This document shows, piece by piece, positions 17,678 to 25,949 of a stretch of DNA of 64,000 nt. The stretch is taken from positions 1 through 64,000 of the forward strand of contig NZ_JAUTAJ010000005.1 of NCBI RefSeq assembly GCF_030818485.1, written 5' to 3'. Both the position numbers and the translations under genes were made by a program. The stretch is from Pseudoroseomonas cervicalis. GTDB taxonomy: Bacteria; Pseudomonadota; Alphaproteobacteria; Acetobacterales; Acetobacteraceae. The stretch's first letter is position 1. Each line of letters begins with the position of its first letter. The notes below the pieces were generated by a model. That model was not told where the DNA came from. It saw only the letters and a program-made list of their open reading frames with translations, and did no database searches.

Positions 17678-18688
17678 ATGACCCGACCGAACCCGCTCGG
17701 CCATCCCCTTGCCCGGCGCGCGGCGCTGAGCGGCGCGGCGGGGCTCGGCCTCGCGGCGCTGGCGCCCGGCGCAGCGCGGGCGCAGGCGGCGGCCTGGCCG
17801 CAGCGCGTGCCGACCATCGTGGTGCCGTTTGCCGCCGGTGGCGGCGTCGATGTCGCCACCCGCGCCATCGCCGACCGGGCCGGGGAGGCGCTGGGCCGCC
17901 GCCCCGTCATCGAGAACCGTGGCGGCGGCAGCACCATTCCGGCGACGCAGCAGGTCGTCCGCGCCGAGCCGGATGGCTACACCATCCTGGCGGTGCCGAC
18001 GACGACGGTGATCAACCCCGCCTTCCGCAACGACCTGCCCTATGACTGGCAGACCGACCTGGTGCCGGTCGGGCTGATCGCGCGGCTGCCCTTCGTGGTG
18101 GTGACGCGCGCCGCCTCCCCGGTGCGGGACATGGCGGCGCTGGCCGAGGCGACGCGGCGCGCCCGCACGCCGCTGACCTTCGGCTCGGGCGGGGCGGGGA
18201 CGGTGGCGCATCTGGCCGGCGAGTTCTTCGGGCTGCGCACCGGCATCGAGGTGCAGCACGTGCCCTATCGCGGCGAGGCGCCGGCGCTGACCGACACCAT
18301 CGCCGGCAATCTGGATGTGATGTTCTGCAGCCTGGCCGCGGCCTCGGGGCAGATCCAGGCCGGGGCGCTGCGGGCGCTGGGGGTCACCACCGCCTCACGC
18401 GTGGCGAGCCTGCCGGAGGTGCCGACCGTCGCCGAGCAGGGTTTCCCCGGCTATGACGTCTCCGCCTGGATCGCGCTGGCGGTGCCGCGCCGCACGCCCG
18501 CCGAGGTGGTGGCCACCCTGAACCGCGCCTTCAACGAGGCGCGCCAGGACAGCGCGCTGGCCGCCCGCCTGGCGCAGCTGGGCGCCGAGCCCGCCGGCGG
18601 CACGCCGGAGGAGCTTGGGGCCTTCATGCGCCAGGAAGCCGCGCTGTGGGCCAAGGTCGTCACCGACGCCAAGGTCCGCCTGGAATAG
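17678..18688 (+). CDS. TctC/Bug-family solute-binding protein
   Basis: This 336-residue Bug receptor has a twin-arginine-like signal (LARRAALSGAAGLGLAALAPG, cleavage near ARAQA). Family landmarks follow: VPTIVVPFAAGGGVDVATRA, ENRGGGSTIPATQQVVRAEPDGYTI split by family residues, and SLPEVPTVAEQGFPGYDVS near the C-terminus. It is periplasmic and probably captures the substrate, or its precursor, oxidised by the dehydrogenase encoded next. GGAGG precedes ATG 17678. An alternative upstream start at 17588 would run through the hairpin and lacks a signal peptide. Confidence 0.9.
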   Translation: MTRPNPLGHPLARRAALSGAAGLGLAALAPGAARAQAAAWPQRVPTIVVPFAAGGGVDVATRAIADRAGEALGRRPVIENRGGGSTIPATQQVVRAEPDGYTILAVPTTTVINPAFRNDLPYDWQTDLVPVGLIARLPFVVVTRAASPVRDMAALAEATRRARTPLTFGSGGAGTVAHLAGEFFGLRTGIEVQHVPYRGEAPALTDTIAGNLDVMFCSLAAASGQIQAGALRALGVTTASRVASLPEVPTVAEQGFPGYDVSAWIALAVPRRTPAEVVATLNRAFNEARQDSALAARLAQLGAEPAGGTPEELGAFMRQEAALWAKVVTDAKVRLE

Positions 18689-18700
18689 GCCACGGCCAGC

Positions 18701-18740
18701 TGACAGAAAAAAGAAGGGGTCCGGGGAATTCCTTCCCCGG
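18701..18740. other. A-rich tract plus perfect hairpin between Bug and dehydrogenase genes
   Basis: GACAGAAAAAAGAAGGGG is followed by CCGGGGAA (18721-18728), TTCC and TTCCCCGG (18733-18740), a perfect 8-bp stem with a 4-base loop. On the minus strand the hairpin is followed by a pyrimidine run ending in six T, like an intrinsic terminator, but no minus-strand gene ends here. On the plus strand it could be an attenuator or mRNA-stability element. Confidence 0.45.
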
Positions 18741-18775
18741 CCTTGCTGTCCTGCTTTTGCAAGGAGGCGGAAGCC

Positions 18776-19807
18776 ATGCTCGCTTTGCGCAAGCCCACCC
18801 CCGCGCCCGGCCTGGTCCTGGCCGATGTGCCCGAGCCCGTCGCCGCCCCTGGCGAGGTGCTGATCCGCGTCGAGGCGGCCGGCATCTGCGGCACCGATGT
18901 GCATATCGCCGAATGGAGCGCCGGCTATGAGTCGATGCGCGCCGCCATGCCGGTGACGATCGGCCATGAATTCGCCGGGCGTGTGGTGGCGCTGGGCGAG
19001 GGCGCGCTGGGCGTCGCCGAGGGCCAGCGCGTCACCGTGCGCCCCTCCACCGTCTGTGGCCGCTGCGCCGCCTGCGCCGGCGGCGACCCGGATGGCTGCA
19101 CATCGCGGCGCGGCATCGGCATCGGCCGCGATGGCGCCTTTGCCGCGCTGGTGCGGGTGCCGGCGCTGAACTGCGTCGCGGTGCCGGAGGGGCTGGATGC
19201 CGAGCTGGCGGCGATGGCCGAGCCGCTCAGCGTGTCCATGCACGCCGTGGACCTGGCCGCCGTGAAGCCCGGGCAGCGTGTGCTGGTGCTGGGTCCGGGG
19301 CCGATCGGGCTCGGCATCCTGATGTTCGCGGCGGCGGCGGGGGCAGAGGTGGTGCTGGCCGGGCATGGCGATGCGGCGCGGCTGGAGGTGGCGCGGGCGC
19401 TCTGCCCCGGGGTGGTGGCGCTGGATTTGGCCGGCACCGACCTGCCCAGCGCGCTGGAGGCGGCCGGGCAGGCGGCGCCGTTCGACGCGGTGATCGAGGC
19501 CGCCGGCGTCACGGCGGCGGTGGAGCAGGGGCTGGCGCGGCTGCTGCGCGGCGGGGTGTTCGTGGTGGCGGGCATCCATGCGCGCCCGGCCCCGGTCGAT
19601 CTGACGCGGCTGGTGCGCATGGAGCAGACGATGCATGGCGCCTATCGCGCGCCGATCGCCGACTGGCCGCGGGTGCTGGCCTTCCTGGCGCGGCAGGGCG
19701 AGGCGGCGCGGCGGATGATCACCCACCGGCTGCCACTGGCCAAGGCGCTGTCCGGCTTCTCCGCGGCGCAGGATCGCAGCGCCGCCAAGGTGATGCTGCT
19801 GCCATGA
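18776..19807 (+). CDS. Zinc-dependent medium-chain alcohol/polyol dehydrogenase
   Basis: This 343-residue protein has the zinc MDR signature. The catalytic zinc region is AAGICGTDVHIAEW with GHEFAGRVVALGEG. The structural zinc cysteines lie in CGRCAACAGGDPDGC. The nucleotide-binding motif is VLGPGPIGLGIL. It belongs to the L-threonine/L-idonate/sorbitol dehydrogenase group and would oxidise a secondary alcohol with NAD(P)+ in the cytoplasm. AAGGAGG lies eight bases before ATG 18776. It is the second gene after a LysR/Bug pair and overlaps the following hypothetical gene by four bases. The substrate is not evident. Confidence 0.85.
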   Translation: MLALRKPTPAPGLVLADVPEPVAAPGEVLIRVEAAGICGTDVHIAEWSAGYESMRAAMPVTIGHEFAGRVVALGEGALGVAEGQRVTVRPSTVCGRCAACAGGDPDGCTSRRGIGIGRDGAFAALVRVPALNCVAVPEGLDAELAAMAEPLSVSMHAVDLAAVKPGQRVLVLGPGPIGLGILMFAAAAGAEVVLAGHGDAARLEVARALCPGVVALDLAGTDLPSALEAAGQAAPFDAVIEAAGVTAAVEQGLARLLRGGVFVVAGIHARPAPVDLTRLVRMEQTMHGAYRAPIADWPRVLAFLARQGEAARRMITHRLPLAKALSGFSAAQDRSAAKVMLLP

Positions 19808-20496
19808 CCGGGGCGCTGCTGGCGCTGTGGAACGGCGCCCGCCCCGGGGCCCTGGCCGAATACGAGACCTGGCACGGCATCGAGCACGCGCCGGAGCGGC
19901 TGGGCGCGCCGGGTTTTCGGTTCGCCCGGCGCTATCGCGCCGAGGCCGGCGCGGCCGGGGGGTTTTTCACGTGGTACGGGCTGGACGATCTCGGCGCGCT
20001 GGAGACGCCGGCCTATGCGGCGCTGCAAAGCGATCCCACCGCCTGGTCGGCGCGGATGCGGCGCAGCCTGACCGGTTTCCGCCGCCTGCCCGGCCGCATC
20101 CTGGCGGAGGAGGGGCGGGGCATCGGCGGCGCGCTGGTGACGCTGCGCCGGCCCGGGCCGGCGGCGGCCGCCTGGTCGGCGCTGGCCGCGCCGGTGCAGG
20201 CGGCGCTGCGCCAGGGCGCGCTGCTGCGCTACGCCTTCGCCGAGGCGGCGCAGCAGGGCCAGGCCTATTCGGTCTTCCCCGACGCGCCGGCGCCCATAGA
20301 GGAAAGCCTGCTGCTGCTGGAGGGCACGGAGCCCGCGAGGCTGGCGGATCTCGCCGCCACCCTGGCCGCGCCCGGCGACACGCCCGGCCATTGGCGGCTG
20401 CTGCAGAGTGTCGAGCGCCGCGAATTGCCGGAGGCCGCGCGCCAGGCGCCACGCGACGACCTGGAAAAAGCCTGGCGCGCGGAGGCCGCGGGCTAG
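19804..20496 (+). CDS. Hypothetical protein, possible dimeric alpha/beta-barrel fold
   Basis: This 230-residue protein starts at ATG 19804, overlapping the dehydrogenase stop (ATGA). The N-terminal half (LALWNGARPGALAEYETWHG, then a Phe/Tyr-rich strand FFTWYGLDDLGALETPAY and WSARMRRSLTGFRRLPGRIL) has the strand-helix spacing of EthD/ferredoxin-like dimeric barrels; the second half may be a diverged repeat. Coupling to the dehydrogenase suggests a role in the same catabolic pathway. No catalytic residues are recognised. Its TAG stop overlaps the stop of the convergent NrtR-like gene in a shared CTAG (20493-20496). Confidence 0.7.
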   Translation: MTGALLALWNGARPGALAEYETWHGIEHAPERLGAPGFRFARRYRAEAGAAGGFFTWYGLDDLGALETPAYAALQSDPTAWSARMRRSLTGFRRLPGRILAEEGRGIGGALVTLRRPGPAAAAWSALAAPVQAALRQGALLRYAFAEAAQQGQAYSVFPDAPAPIEESLLLLEGTEPARLADLAATLAAPGDTPGHWRLLQSVERRELPEAARQAPRDDLEKAWRAEAAG

Positions 20497-21482
20497 GCGC
20501 GGGCCAGCGGCAGCTTGCTGCCGGCGGCGGCGCGCTCGGCCAGCACGGCGCGGCGGAAGCGGAACAGCCGGGCCGGGCGGCCGCCGGTCTCGGCGGTGCT
20601 GTCGCCGGTCTCCTCGACCAGGGCCTGCTGCTCCATCAGCCGGCGGAAATTCTGCTTGTGCAGCTTCTGCCCGGCCAGCGCCTCGACGCTGCGCTGCAGC
20701 TGCAGCAGGGTGAAGCGCTCCGGCATCAGCTCGAAGACGATGGGGCGGTAGCGGATCTTGGCGCGCAGCCGGGCGATGGCGGTGGCCAGGATGCGGCGAT
20801 GGTCATGCGCCATCGGCTCCCCCGGCGCCTGCCAGGGGGCTGCTTCCCCGGGCCGCGCGGCCTCGGGCACCAGCCCCGCCTCGAAGAGCAGCTCGTAGCG
20901 CTGCAGCACCAGCTCGTCATTCCAGCCGGCCTCGTCCAGGCCGAAGGCGGCGGCCAGGCGCTGGCGGCGCAGGCGGCGCGGCGCGCTGCCCTCCGCCGCC
21001 TGCGCCCAGCGGCGCAGGGCCGCCAGCAGCGCCGGCATGCAGGCGGGCGGGCCGTCGCGCCAATCCTCCCAGGGGAAGTAGCGGTACCAGCCGCGCCAGC
21101 CGGCGACGCCATCGCCGGAGGCCTCGCCCTCCCGCGTCAGGCCGAGATAGGAGATGGAGATGACGCGCTGCGCCTCGCCCAGCAGGCGGTCGCCATCGGC
21201 GAAGGTGTAGAGCTGCTCGAGATAGCCCAACGGATGATGCGTCTGCCGCTCCACCTGCTCGCGCAGCCCGGCTTGCAGCGAGCGATGCGCGGTGACGAAG
21301 GGGCCGGAGGGCAGCGCCGCGCCGTCATGGATGGTCAGGATGCGCGGCACGCCCTCGGTGACGGCGACCAGCGCCGCGATCAGCTCCACCACCAGCTCGG
21401 GCACCAGCTCGGGCACCGGCTCCGGCACGGCGCCCGGCGCCGGATCCGGCGCGGTCGGGCGGGAGGGGGGCGCTTCGGGCAT
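20493..21482 (-). CDS. NrtR-like NUDIX-domain regulator
   Basis: This 329-residue protein pairs an N-terminal NUDIX-like domain with a C-terminal winged helix. The NUDIX part includes ALPSGPFVTAHRSLQAGLRE, VERQTHHPLGYLEQLYTFAD and RVISISYLGLTR. The usual Nudix box glutamates are mostly absent, as in NrtR sensors that bind rather than hydrolyse ADP-ribose derivatives. The winged helix includes MPERFTLLQLQRSVEALAGQKLHKQNFRRL. NrtR proteins regulate NAD biosynthesis or pentose/NAD-linked genes; none is adjacent. The start is ATG 21482 with TAAGGG upstream. The N-terminus is Pro/Glu-rich with a PELVPELVVEL repeat. Confidence 0.75.
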   Translation of the reverse strand: MPEAPPSRPTAPDPAPGAVPEPVPELVPELVVELIAALVAVTEGVPRILTIHDGAALPSGPFVTAHRSLQAGLREQVERQTHHPLGYLEQLYTFADGDRLLGEAQRVISISYLGLTREGEASGDGVAGWRGWYRYFPWEDWRDGPPACMPALLAALRRWAQAAEGSAPRRLRRQRLAAAFGLDEAGWNDELVLQRYELLFEAGLVPEAARPGEAAPWQAPGEPMAHDHRRILATAIARLRAKIRYRPIVFELMPERFTLLQLQRSVEALAGQKLHKQNFRRLMEQQALVEETGDSTAETGGRPARLFRFRRAVLAERAAAGSKLPLARA

Positions 21483-21805
21483 GGCGGCCCTTATCGCATG
21501 GCGGGCCGGCCGCCGCCAATCGGCGCCCGGCGGCGGCAGGCGGTGGCAGCTATTGGCAGCCGCCGGAGCCTCACGCCGTCTTGAGCGCGAGCGGGGCTGA
21601 CGCGGGGCCAAGCCTGGGCGTTGCATGGGGGCGCAGAGCATGGCGGGGATGCGGGATCTCCACCGCCAGCCTGTTCTCCCCTGCCGCCCGGGTCCCCTGC
21701 CCGGCGATGCGTCCTGCCCGCACCCCGGCTCCGCCCTGCACGGCGCCGGGCGCTCTTGCCGAACGTGTCACCGACCAGGCCGGCCCGCCTTGACGAGGAT
21801 CGGTG
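21483..21805. other. 323-base divergent intergenic region without a gene
   Basis: This gap separates the NrtR-like gene from the gluconate dehydrogenase operon and must hold both promoters. I see no convincing coding frame or sigma70 promoter. A short GC-rich imperfect repeat surrounds GGCAGCTATTGGCAGCC near 21546-21562. Confidence 0.4.
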
Positions 21806-22555
21806 ATGCCCGGTTCGACACGCCGCCAATTGCTGGCCGCCTCCGCCCTGTTCGGGCTGACCGGCACGGCCTTCGCCCGCAGCTACACCGAGCGGCCGCC
21901 CTGGCGGCCGGGCGAGGCCTATCCGCCGCCCGCCATCAACCCGGGCGGCTGGCACTATCTGAACGCCGCGGAGGTGGCGACACTGGAGGCGATCGTCGAC
22001 CGGCTGATCCCGGCCGATGATCTCAGCCCCGGCGGGCGGGAGGCGGGCTGCGTCGTCTTCATCGACCGCCAGCTGGCCGGGCCCTATGGCACGCATGAAT
22101 GGCTCTACATGCGCGGGCCCTTCGCCGAGCACCCGCTGCCGCAGCAGGGGCTGCAATCGCCGCTGACGCCGCGCCAGCAATACCGCCAGGGGTTGGCGGC
22201 GCTGGCCGCGCATTGCCGCGACGCCTTTGGCGGCCGCCGCTTCGAGCAGCTCTCGGCCGCGGAGCAGGACCGGCTGCTGGCCGGGCTGGAGAAGGGCGAG
22301 GTGCCGCTGCCCGGCTATGGCGGCCCCGGGCTGAGCAACCGGTCCTTCTTCGAGCTGGTGCTGCAGAACACCATGGAAGGCTTCTTCGCCGACCCCGTCT
22401 ATGGCGGCAATCGCGACATGGCGGGCTGGCGCATGATCGGCTTCCCCGGCGTGCGCTACGATTTCCGGGACGTGCTGGAACGCCCCGGCCAGCGCTACAC
22501 GCGCCCGCCCGTCGCCATCATGGGCCGGCCCGAATGGAATGGGAGGCCGGCATGA
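21806..22555 (+). CDS. Gluconate 2-dehydrogenase subunit 3 family protein
   Basis: This 249-residue protein begins with a twin-arginine signal (STRRQLLAASALFGLTGTAFA), so it is exported folded by Tat, carrying its flavin partner. The body shows the subunit 3 landmarks WHYLNAAEVATLEAIVDRLIPAD, the GLEKGE segment and FFELVLQNTMEGFFADPVYGG. It is the small chaperone/anchor subunit of membrane FAD-dependent sugar-acid or polyol dehydrogenases. ATG 21806 has GAGG about seven bases upstream; GTG 21803 is directly before it. It overlaps the flavoprotein gene by four bases. Confidence 0.88.
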   Translation: MPGSTRRQLLAASALFGLTGTAFARSYTERPPWRPGEAYPPPAINPGGWHYLNAAEVATLEAIVDRLIPADDLSPGGREAGCVVFIDRQLAGPYGTHEWLYMRGPFAEHPLPQQGLQSPLTPRQQYRQGLAALAAHCRDAFGGRRFEQLSAAEQDRLLAGLEKGEVPLPGYGGPGLSNRSFFELVLQNTMEGFFADPVYGGNRDMAGWRMIGFPGVRYDFRDVLERPGQRYTRPPVAIMGRPEWNGRPA

Positions 22556-24321
22556 GGCGGCTGCCGAAGAAGGATGTCGTCATCGTCGGGCTGGGCTGGA
22601 CCGGCTCGATCATGGCGTATGAGCTGTCGCGCGCCGGGCTCGACGTGGTGGCCATCGAGCGCGGGCCCTGGCGCGACACGGCCGCCGACTACAATCTGGC
22701 GACGGCGCCGGACGAGCTGCGCTACGCCATCCGCCAGGACATCTTCCTGCGCCCGGCGCAGGACACGCAGACGGCGCGCAACAGCCTGGACCAGGTGGCG
22801 CTGCCGATCCGCAAATACGGCTCCTACCTGCCGGGCAATGGCGTGGGCGGCGCGGGCGTGCACTGGAACGGCCATACCTGGCGCTTCATGCCGAGCGATT
22901 TCAACCTGCGCTCGCATCTGGTCGGCCGCTATGGCGAGGGCTTCCTGCCCGAGGGCAGCACCATCCAGGACTGGCCCGTCAGCTATGACGAGCTGGAGCC
23001 GCATTACGATTTCTTCGAGAAGGTCTGCGGCATTTCCGGCAAGGCCGGCAATCTGCGCGGCGCGATCCAGCCCGGCGGCAACCCCTTCGAGGGCTGGCGC
23101 TCGGACGAATATCCGACGCGACCGCTGCGCATGAACCTGGCGCAGACCATGTTCGAGAAGGCGGCGACCGATCTCGGCCTGCATCCCTTCCCGCTGCCCT
23201 CCGGCAACATCTCGGAGCCCTACACCAACCCCTATGGCGTGCGGCTGGCGCCCTGCACCTATTGCGGTTTCTGCGAATGGTTCGGCTGCGCCAACTATTC
23301 GAAATCCAGCCCGCAGACCTGCGTGCTGCCGGTGCTGATGCGGCAGCCGAATTTCGAGGCGCGCACCCTGTGCGAGGTGACGCGCATCAACACCAGCCGC
23401 GACGGCCGCATGGCCACCGGCGTCACCTATGTCGATTCCAGCGGCGAGGAATGGGAACAGCCGGCAGAGATCGTGCTGCTCTGCGCCTATTCGCTGTTCA
23501 ATGTGCGGCTGCTGATGCTGTCGGGCATCGGCCGGCAATACGACCCGGCGACGGGGGAGGGCACGCTGGGGCGCAACTACGCCTACCAGACCAATGCCGG
23601 CAGCGTCGGCTATTTCAGCCGCGACACGCATTTCAACCCCTTCGCCGGGGCCGGCTCGCTCGGCATGATGGCCGATGACTACAATGGCGATGTGTTCGAC
23701 CACGGGCCGCATGGCTTCATCGGCGGCGCCAACCTGAACTGCACCACCACCAATGGCCGGCCGATCATGAGCCGGCCCGTCCCGCCCGGCACGCCGCGCT
23801 GGGGCGCGCAATGGAAGCGCGCCACCGCCGAGACCTATGGCCACACCGCCAATGTCGGCTCGCAGGGCAGCTCCTACAGCTATCGCGACGTCTATCTCGA
23901 TCTCGACCCGACCTACAAGGACCGGCTGGGCCGGCCGCTGATGCGCATGACCTTCGACTTCAAGGAGAACGAGCTGAAGATGTCGCGCTTCATCGTCGAG
24001 CGCACGGCGGAGATCCTGCAGGCGATGGGGGCGGAGCGCATCGTCAAGAACAACAAGAGCGGGCCCTGGAGCGTCGTGCCCTACCAGACCACGCACAACA
24101 CCGGTGGCGCGGTGATGGGCCACACGCCCCAGGACAGCGTCGTCAACCGCTACACCCAGCACTGGGACGTGCCGAATCTGTTTGTCTCCGGCGCCTGCCT
24201 GTTCCCGCAGAATGCCGGCTACAACCCGACCGGCACGGTGGGGGCGCTCACCTACTGGGCGCTGGACGCCATCAAGAACCAGTATCTGCGCAACCCCGGC
24301 CAGCCCATGGTGCAGGCGTGA
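22552..24321 (+). CDS. GMC oxidoreductase, gluconate 2-dehydrogenase-type flavoprotein subunit
   Basis: This 589-residue FAD protein has an N-terminal dinucleotide-binding motif (VVIVGLGWTG, residues 9-18, ending ERG). A conserved YLPGNGVGGAGVHWNGHTWR region and a Cys-rich segment APCTYCGFCEWFGC (about residue 235) follow; the latter may bind an iron-sulfur cluster, as in fructose/glucose dehydrogenase large subunits. The GMC C-terminal block is THNTGGAVMG and NAGYNPTGTVGALTYWAL. It oxidises gluconate or a related sugar acid in the periplasm and passes electrons to the cytochrome subunit encoded next. It has no signal peptide and would travel with subunit 3. The start is ATG 22552 within ATGA. 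Confidence 0.9.
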   Translation: MRRLPKKDVVIVGLGWTGSIMAYELSRAGLDVVAIERGPWRDTAADYNLATAPDELRYAIRQDIFLRPAQDTQTARNSLDQVALPIRKYGSYLPGNGVGGAGVHWNGHTWRFMPSDFNLRSHLVGRYGEGFLPEGSTIQDWPVSYDELEPHYDFFEKVCGISGKAGNLRGAIQPGGNPFEGWRSDEYPTRPLRMNLAQTMFEKAATDLGLHPFPLPSGNISEPYTNPYGVRLAPCTYCGFCEWFGCANYSKSSPQTCVLPVLMRQPNFEARTLCEVTRINTSRDGRMATGVTYVDSSGEEWEQPAEIVLLCAYSLFNVRLLMLSGIGRQYDPATGEGTLGRNYAYQTNAGSVGYFSRDTHFNPFAGAGSLGMMADDYNGDVFDHGPHGFIGGANLNCTTTNGRPIMSRPVPPGTPRWGAQWKRATAETYGHTANVGSQGSSYSYRDVYLDLDPTYKDRLGRPLMRMTFDFKENELKMSRFIVERTAEILQAMGAERIVKNNKSGPWSVVPYQTTHNTGGAVMGHTPQDSVVNRYTQHWDVPNLFVSGACLFPQNAGYNPTGTVGALTYWALDAIKNQYLRNPGQPMVQA

Positions 24322-25550
24322 TGCGCGCGCCCCTCGCCCTGGCGGCGCTGCTCGGCCTGCTCTGCATGGGCACGGCGCGGGCCGACCCCGACAATTTCAC
24401 CGAGGTGGAGCGCGGCCGCTACCTGGCGCGCGCCGGCGATTGCGTCGCCTGCCATCTCGGCCCCGACCGCCAGTCCCTGGCGGGCGGCCACCGGCTGGAA
24501 ACGCCCTTCGGCGCCATCGCCGTGCCCAACATCACGCCGGATGCGGAGACCGGTATCGGCAGCTGGAGCGCCGACGACTTCCACCGCGCCATGCACAAGG
24601 GGGTGCGGCCGGACGGCACGCATCTCTACCCGGCCTTTCCCTACACCGCCTTCACCCGCCTCTCGCGCCAGGACAATGACGCGATCTACGCCTATCTGCG
24701 CACGCTGGAGCCGGTGCGCAACGCGGTGGACCGCGACACGCTGCCCTTCCCCTTCAACATCCGCGCGCTGATGGGGATCTGGAACCGGCTGAACTTCACC
24801 CCGGGCGAATTCCAGCCCGACCCGCAGCGGTCGGAGGCCTATAATCGCGGCGCCTATCTGGTGGAGGGGCCGGCGCATTGCGGGCTGTGCCACACGCCGC
24901 GCAACCTGCTGGGCGGTGACCGGGACGGGCAGCATCTGCAGGGCGGTGTGCTGCAGGACTGGTTCGCCCCCAACATCACCGCCGACCGGCGCGTCGGCAT
25001 CGGCGGCTGGTCGGATGACGAGATGGTCGAATACCTGCGCACCGGCCGCAACGCGCACAGCGCCGCCAGCGGGCCGATGGCGGAGGTCGTGGCCTTCTCC
25101 ACCAGCCAGCTGAGCGAGGCGGATCTGCGCGCCATCGCCGTCTATCTGCGCGAGCGCGGCGCGGCGGCCGAGCCGGCGCCGGCGCCGCTGGCGGCGGAGG
25201 AGCCGCGCATGCGGACGGGCTCGGCGATCTATGCCGATAGCTGCGCCGCCTGCCATCGCGGCAATGGCAGCGGCGTCGACCGCATGTTCCCGCGCCTGGC
25301 CGGCAGCGCGCTGGTGCAGCAGGGCGATGCCACCAGCGTCATCCGCATGATCCTGGAGGGTGGCCAGGCGGCGGCGACGCCGCTGGCCCCCACCGCGCCG
25401 GCCATGCCGGCCTTCGGCTGGCGGATGAACGACCGGCAGGTGGCGGATGTCGCCACCTATCTGCGCAATGCCTGGGGCAATGCGGCGCCGCCGGTGACGC
25501 CGGAGATGGTGCAGAAGCTGCGCGCCTCACTCTCCGGGCGCGGCGGCTGA
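24321..25550 (+). CDS. Triheme cytochrome c subunit of gluconate-type dehydrogenase
   Basis: This 409-residue protein has a signal peptide (LALAALLGLLCMGTARA) and three CxxCH heme sites: CVACH at residue 41, CGLCH at 187 and CAACH at 308. This is the standard layout of the membrane-bound triheme subunit that passes electrons from flavoprotein dehydrogenases to ubiquinone. Repeated NITPDAETGIGSWSADDFHR and NITADRRVGIGGWSDDEM segments mark the first two heme domains. The start overlaps the preceding stop (TGATG). The three genes 21806-25550 form one tightly coupled operon for incomplete oxidation of a sugar acid or polyol, a trait typical of Acetobacteraceae. Confidence 0.92.
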   Translation: MRAPLALAALLGLLCMGTARADPDNFTEVERGRYLARAGDCVACHLGPDRQSLAGGHRLETPFGAIAVPNITPDAETGIGSWSADDFHRAMHKGVRPDGTHLYPAFPYTAFTRLSRQDNDAIYAYLRTLEPVRNAVDRDTLPFPFNIRALMGIWNRLNFTPGEFQPDPQRSEAYNRGAYLVEGPAHCGLCHTPRNLLGGDRDGQHLQGGVLQDWFAPNITADRRVGIGGWSDDEMVEYLRTGRNAHSAASGPMAEVVAFSTSQLSEADLRAIAVYLRERGAAAEPAPAPLAAEEPRMRTGSAIYADSCAACHRGNGSGVDRMFPRLAGSALVQQGDATSVIRMILEGGQAAATPLAPTAPAMPAFGWRMNDRQVADVATYLRNAWGNAAPPVTPEMVQKLRASLSGRGG

Positions 25551-25555
25551 ACGGG

Positions 25556-25577
25556 GCCGGGGGGTCAGCCCCCCGGC
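25556..25577. terminator. Bidirectional hairpin between cytochrome c and modE genes
   Basis: GCCGGGGGG (25556-25564) and CCCCCCGGC (25569-25577) form a perfect 9-bp stem with a TCAG loop containing the modE stop codon. It lies between convergent genes. There is no T tract. Confidence 0.5.
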
Positions 25578-25948
25578 GCCTCCTCCAGCGCGCGGCACAG
25601 CGCCGCCAGATGCGGGGCGGCGGCCTGTTCCGCCTCGCGCTCCACGGCGCGGTAGCGGGCGATCACCGCCTCGCCCAGCGGGGTCAGCCGGGCGCCGCCG
25701 CCGCCCGCCCCGCCGGGGGCCGCCTCCACCACAGGCCGGCCGAGCTGCCGGCTCAGCTCATCCGCCAGCTCCCAGGCGCGGCGGTAGGACATGCGCAGCG
25801 CCCGCCCGGCGGCGGAGATCGAGCCGCGATCGCGGATTTCTTCCAGTAGCCGCACCTTGCCGGGGCCGATGCGGGCGCCGCTTGGCAGTTCGATGCGCAG
25901 GCTGAGGCGTGGCGCCGCCGCTGCGTCCTGGTCCCTGGCCCGTGCCAT
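25565..25948 (-). CDS. ModE-type N-terminal-domain molybdate regulator
   Basis: This 127-residue protein is a winged HTH of the ModE type: PGKVRLLEEIRDRGSISAAG, MSYRRAWELADELSRQLGRP, then GGAGGGGARLTPLGEAVIARY. It lacks the C-terminal molybdate-binding (Mop/TOBE) domains of E. coli ModE, so it resembles the short ModE-like regulators common in alphaproteobacteria. It lies one base from the modC stop and is the last gene of modABC-modE. It probably adjusts transporter expression to molybdate supply, but how it senses molybdate without the Mop domain is unclear. Confidence 0.85.
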   Translation of the reverse strand: MARARDQDAAAAPRLSLRIELPSGARIGPGKVRLLEEIRDRGSISAAGRALRMSYRRAWELADELSRQLGRPVVEAAPGGAGGGGARLTPLGEAVIARYRAVEREAEQAAAPHLAALCRALEEAPGG

Positions 25949-25949
25949 G

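Noticed and set aside
13652..18259. A 1535-codon minus-strand frame opposite the MoeA and LysR genes
   Set aside because: Same GC artefact: low-complexity, repeat-like composition with no recognisable domain, while the plus strand holds conserved proteins.
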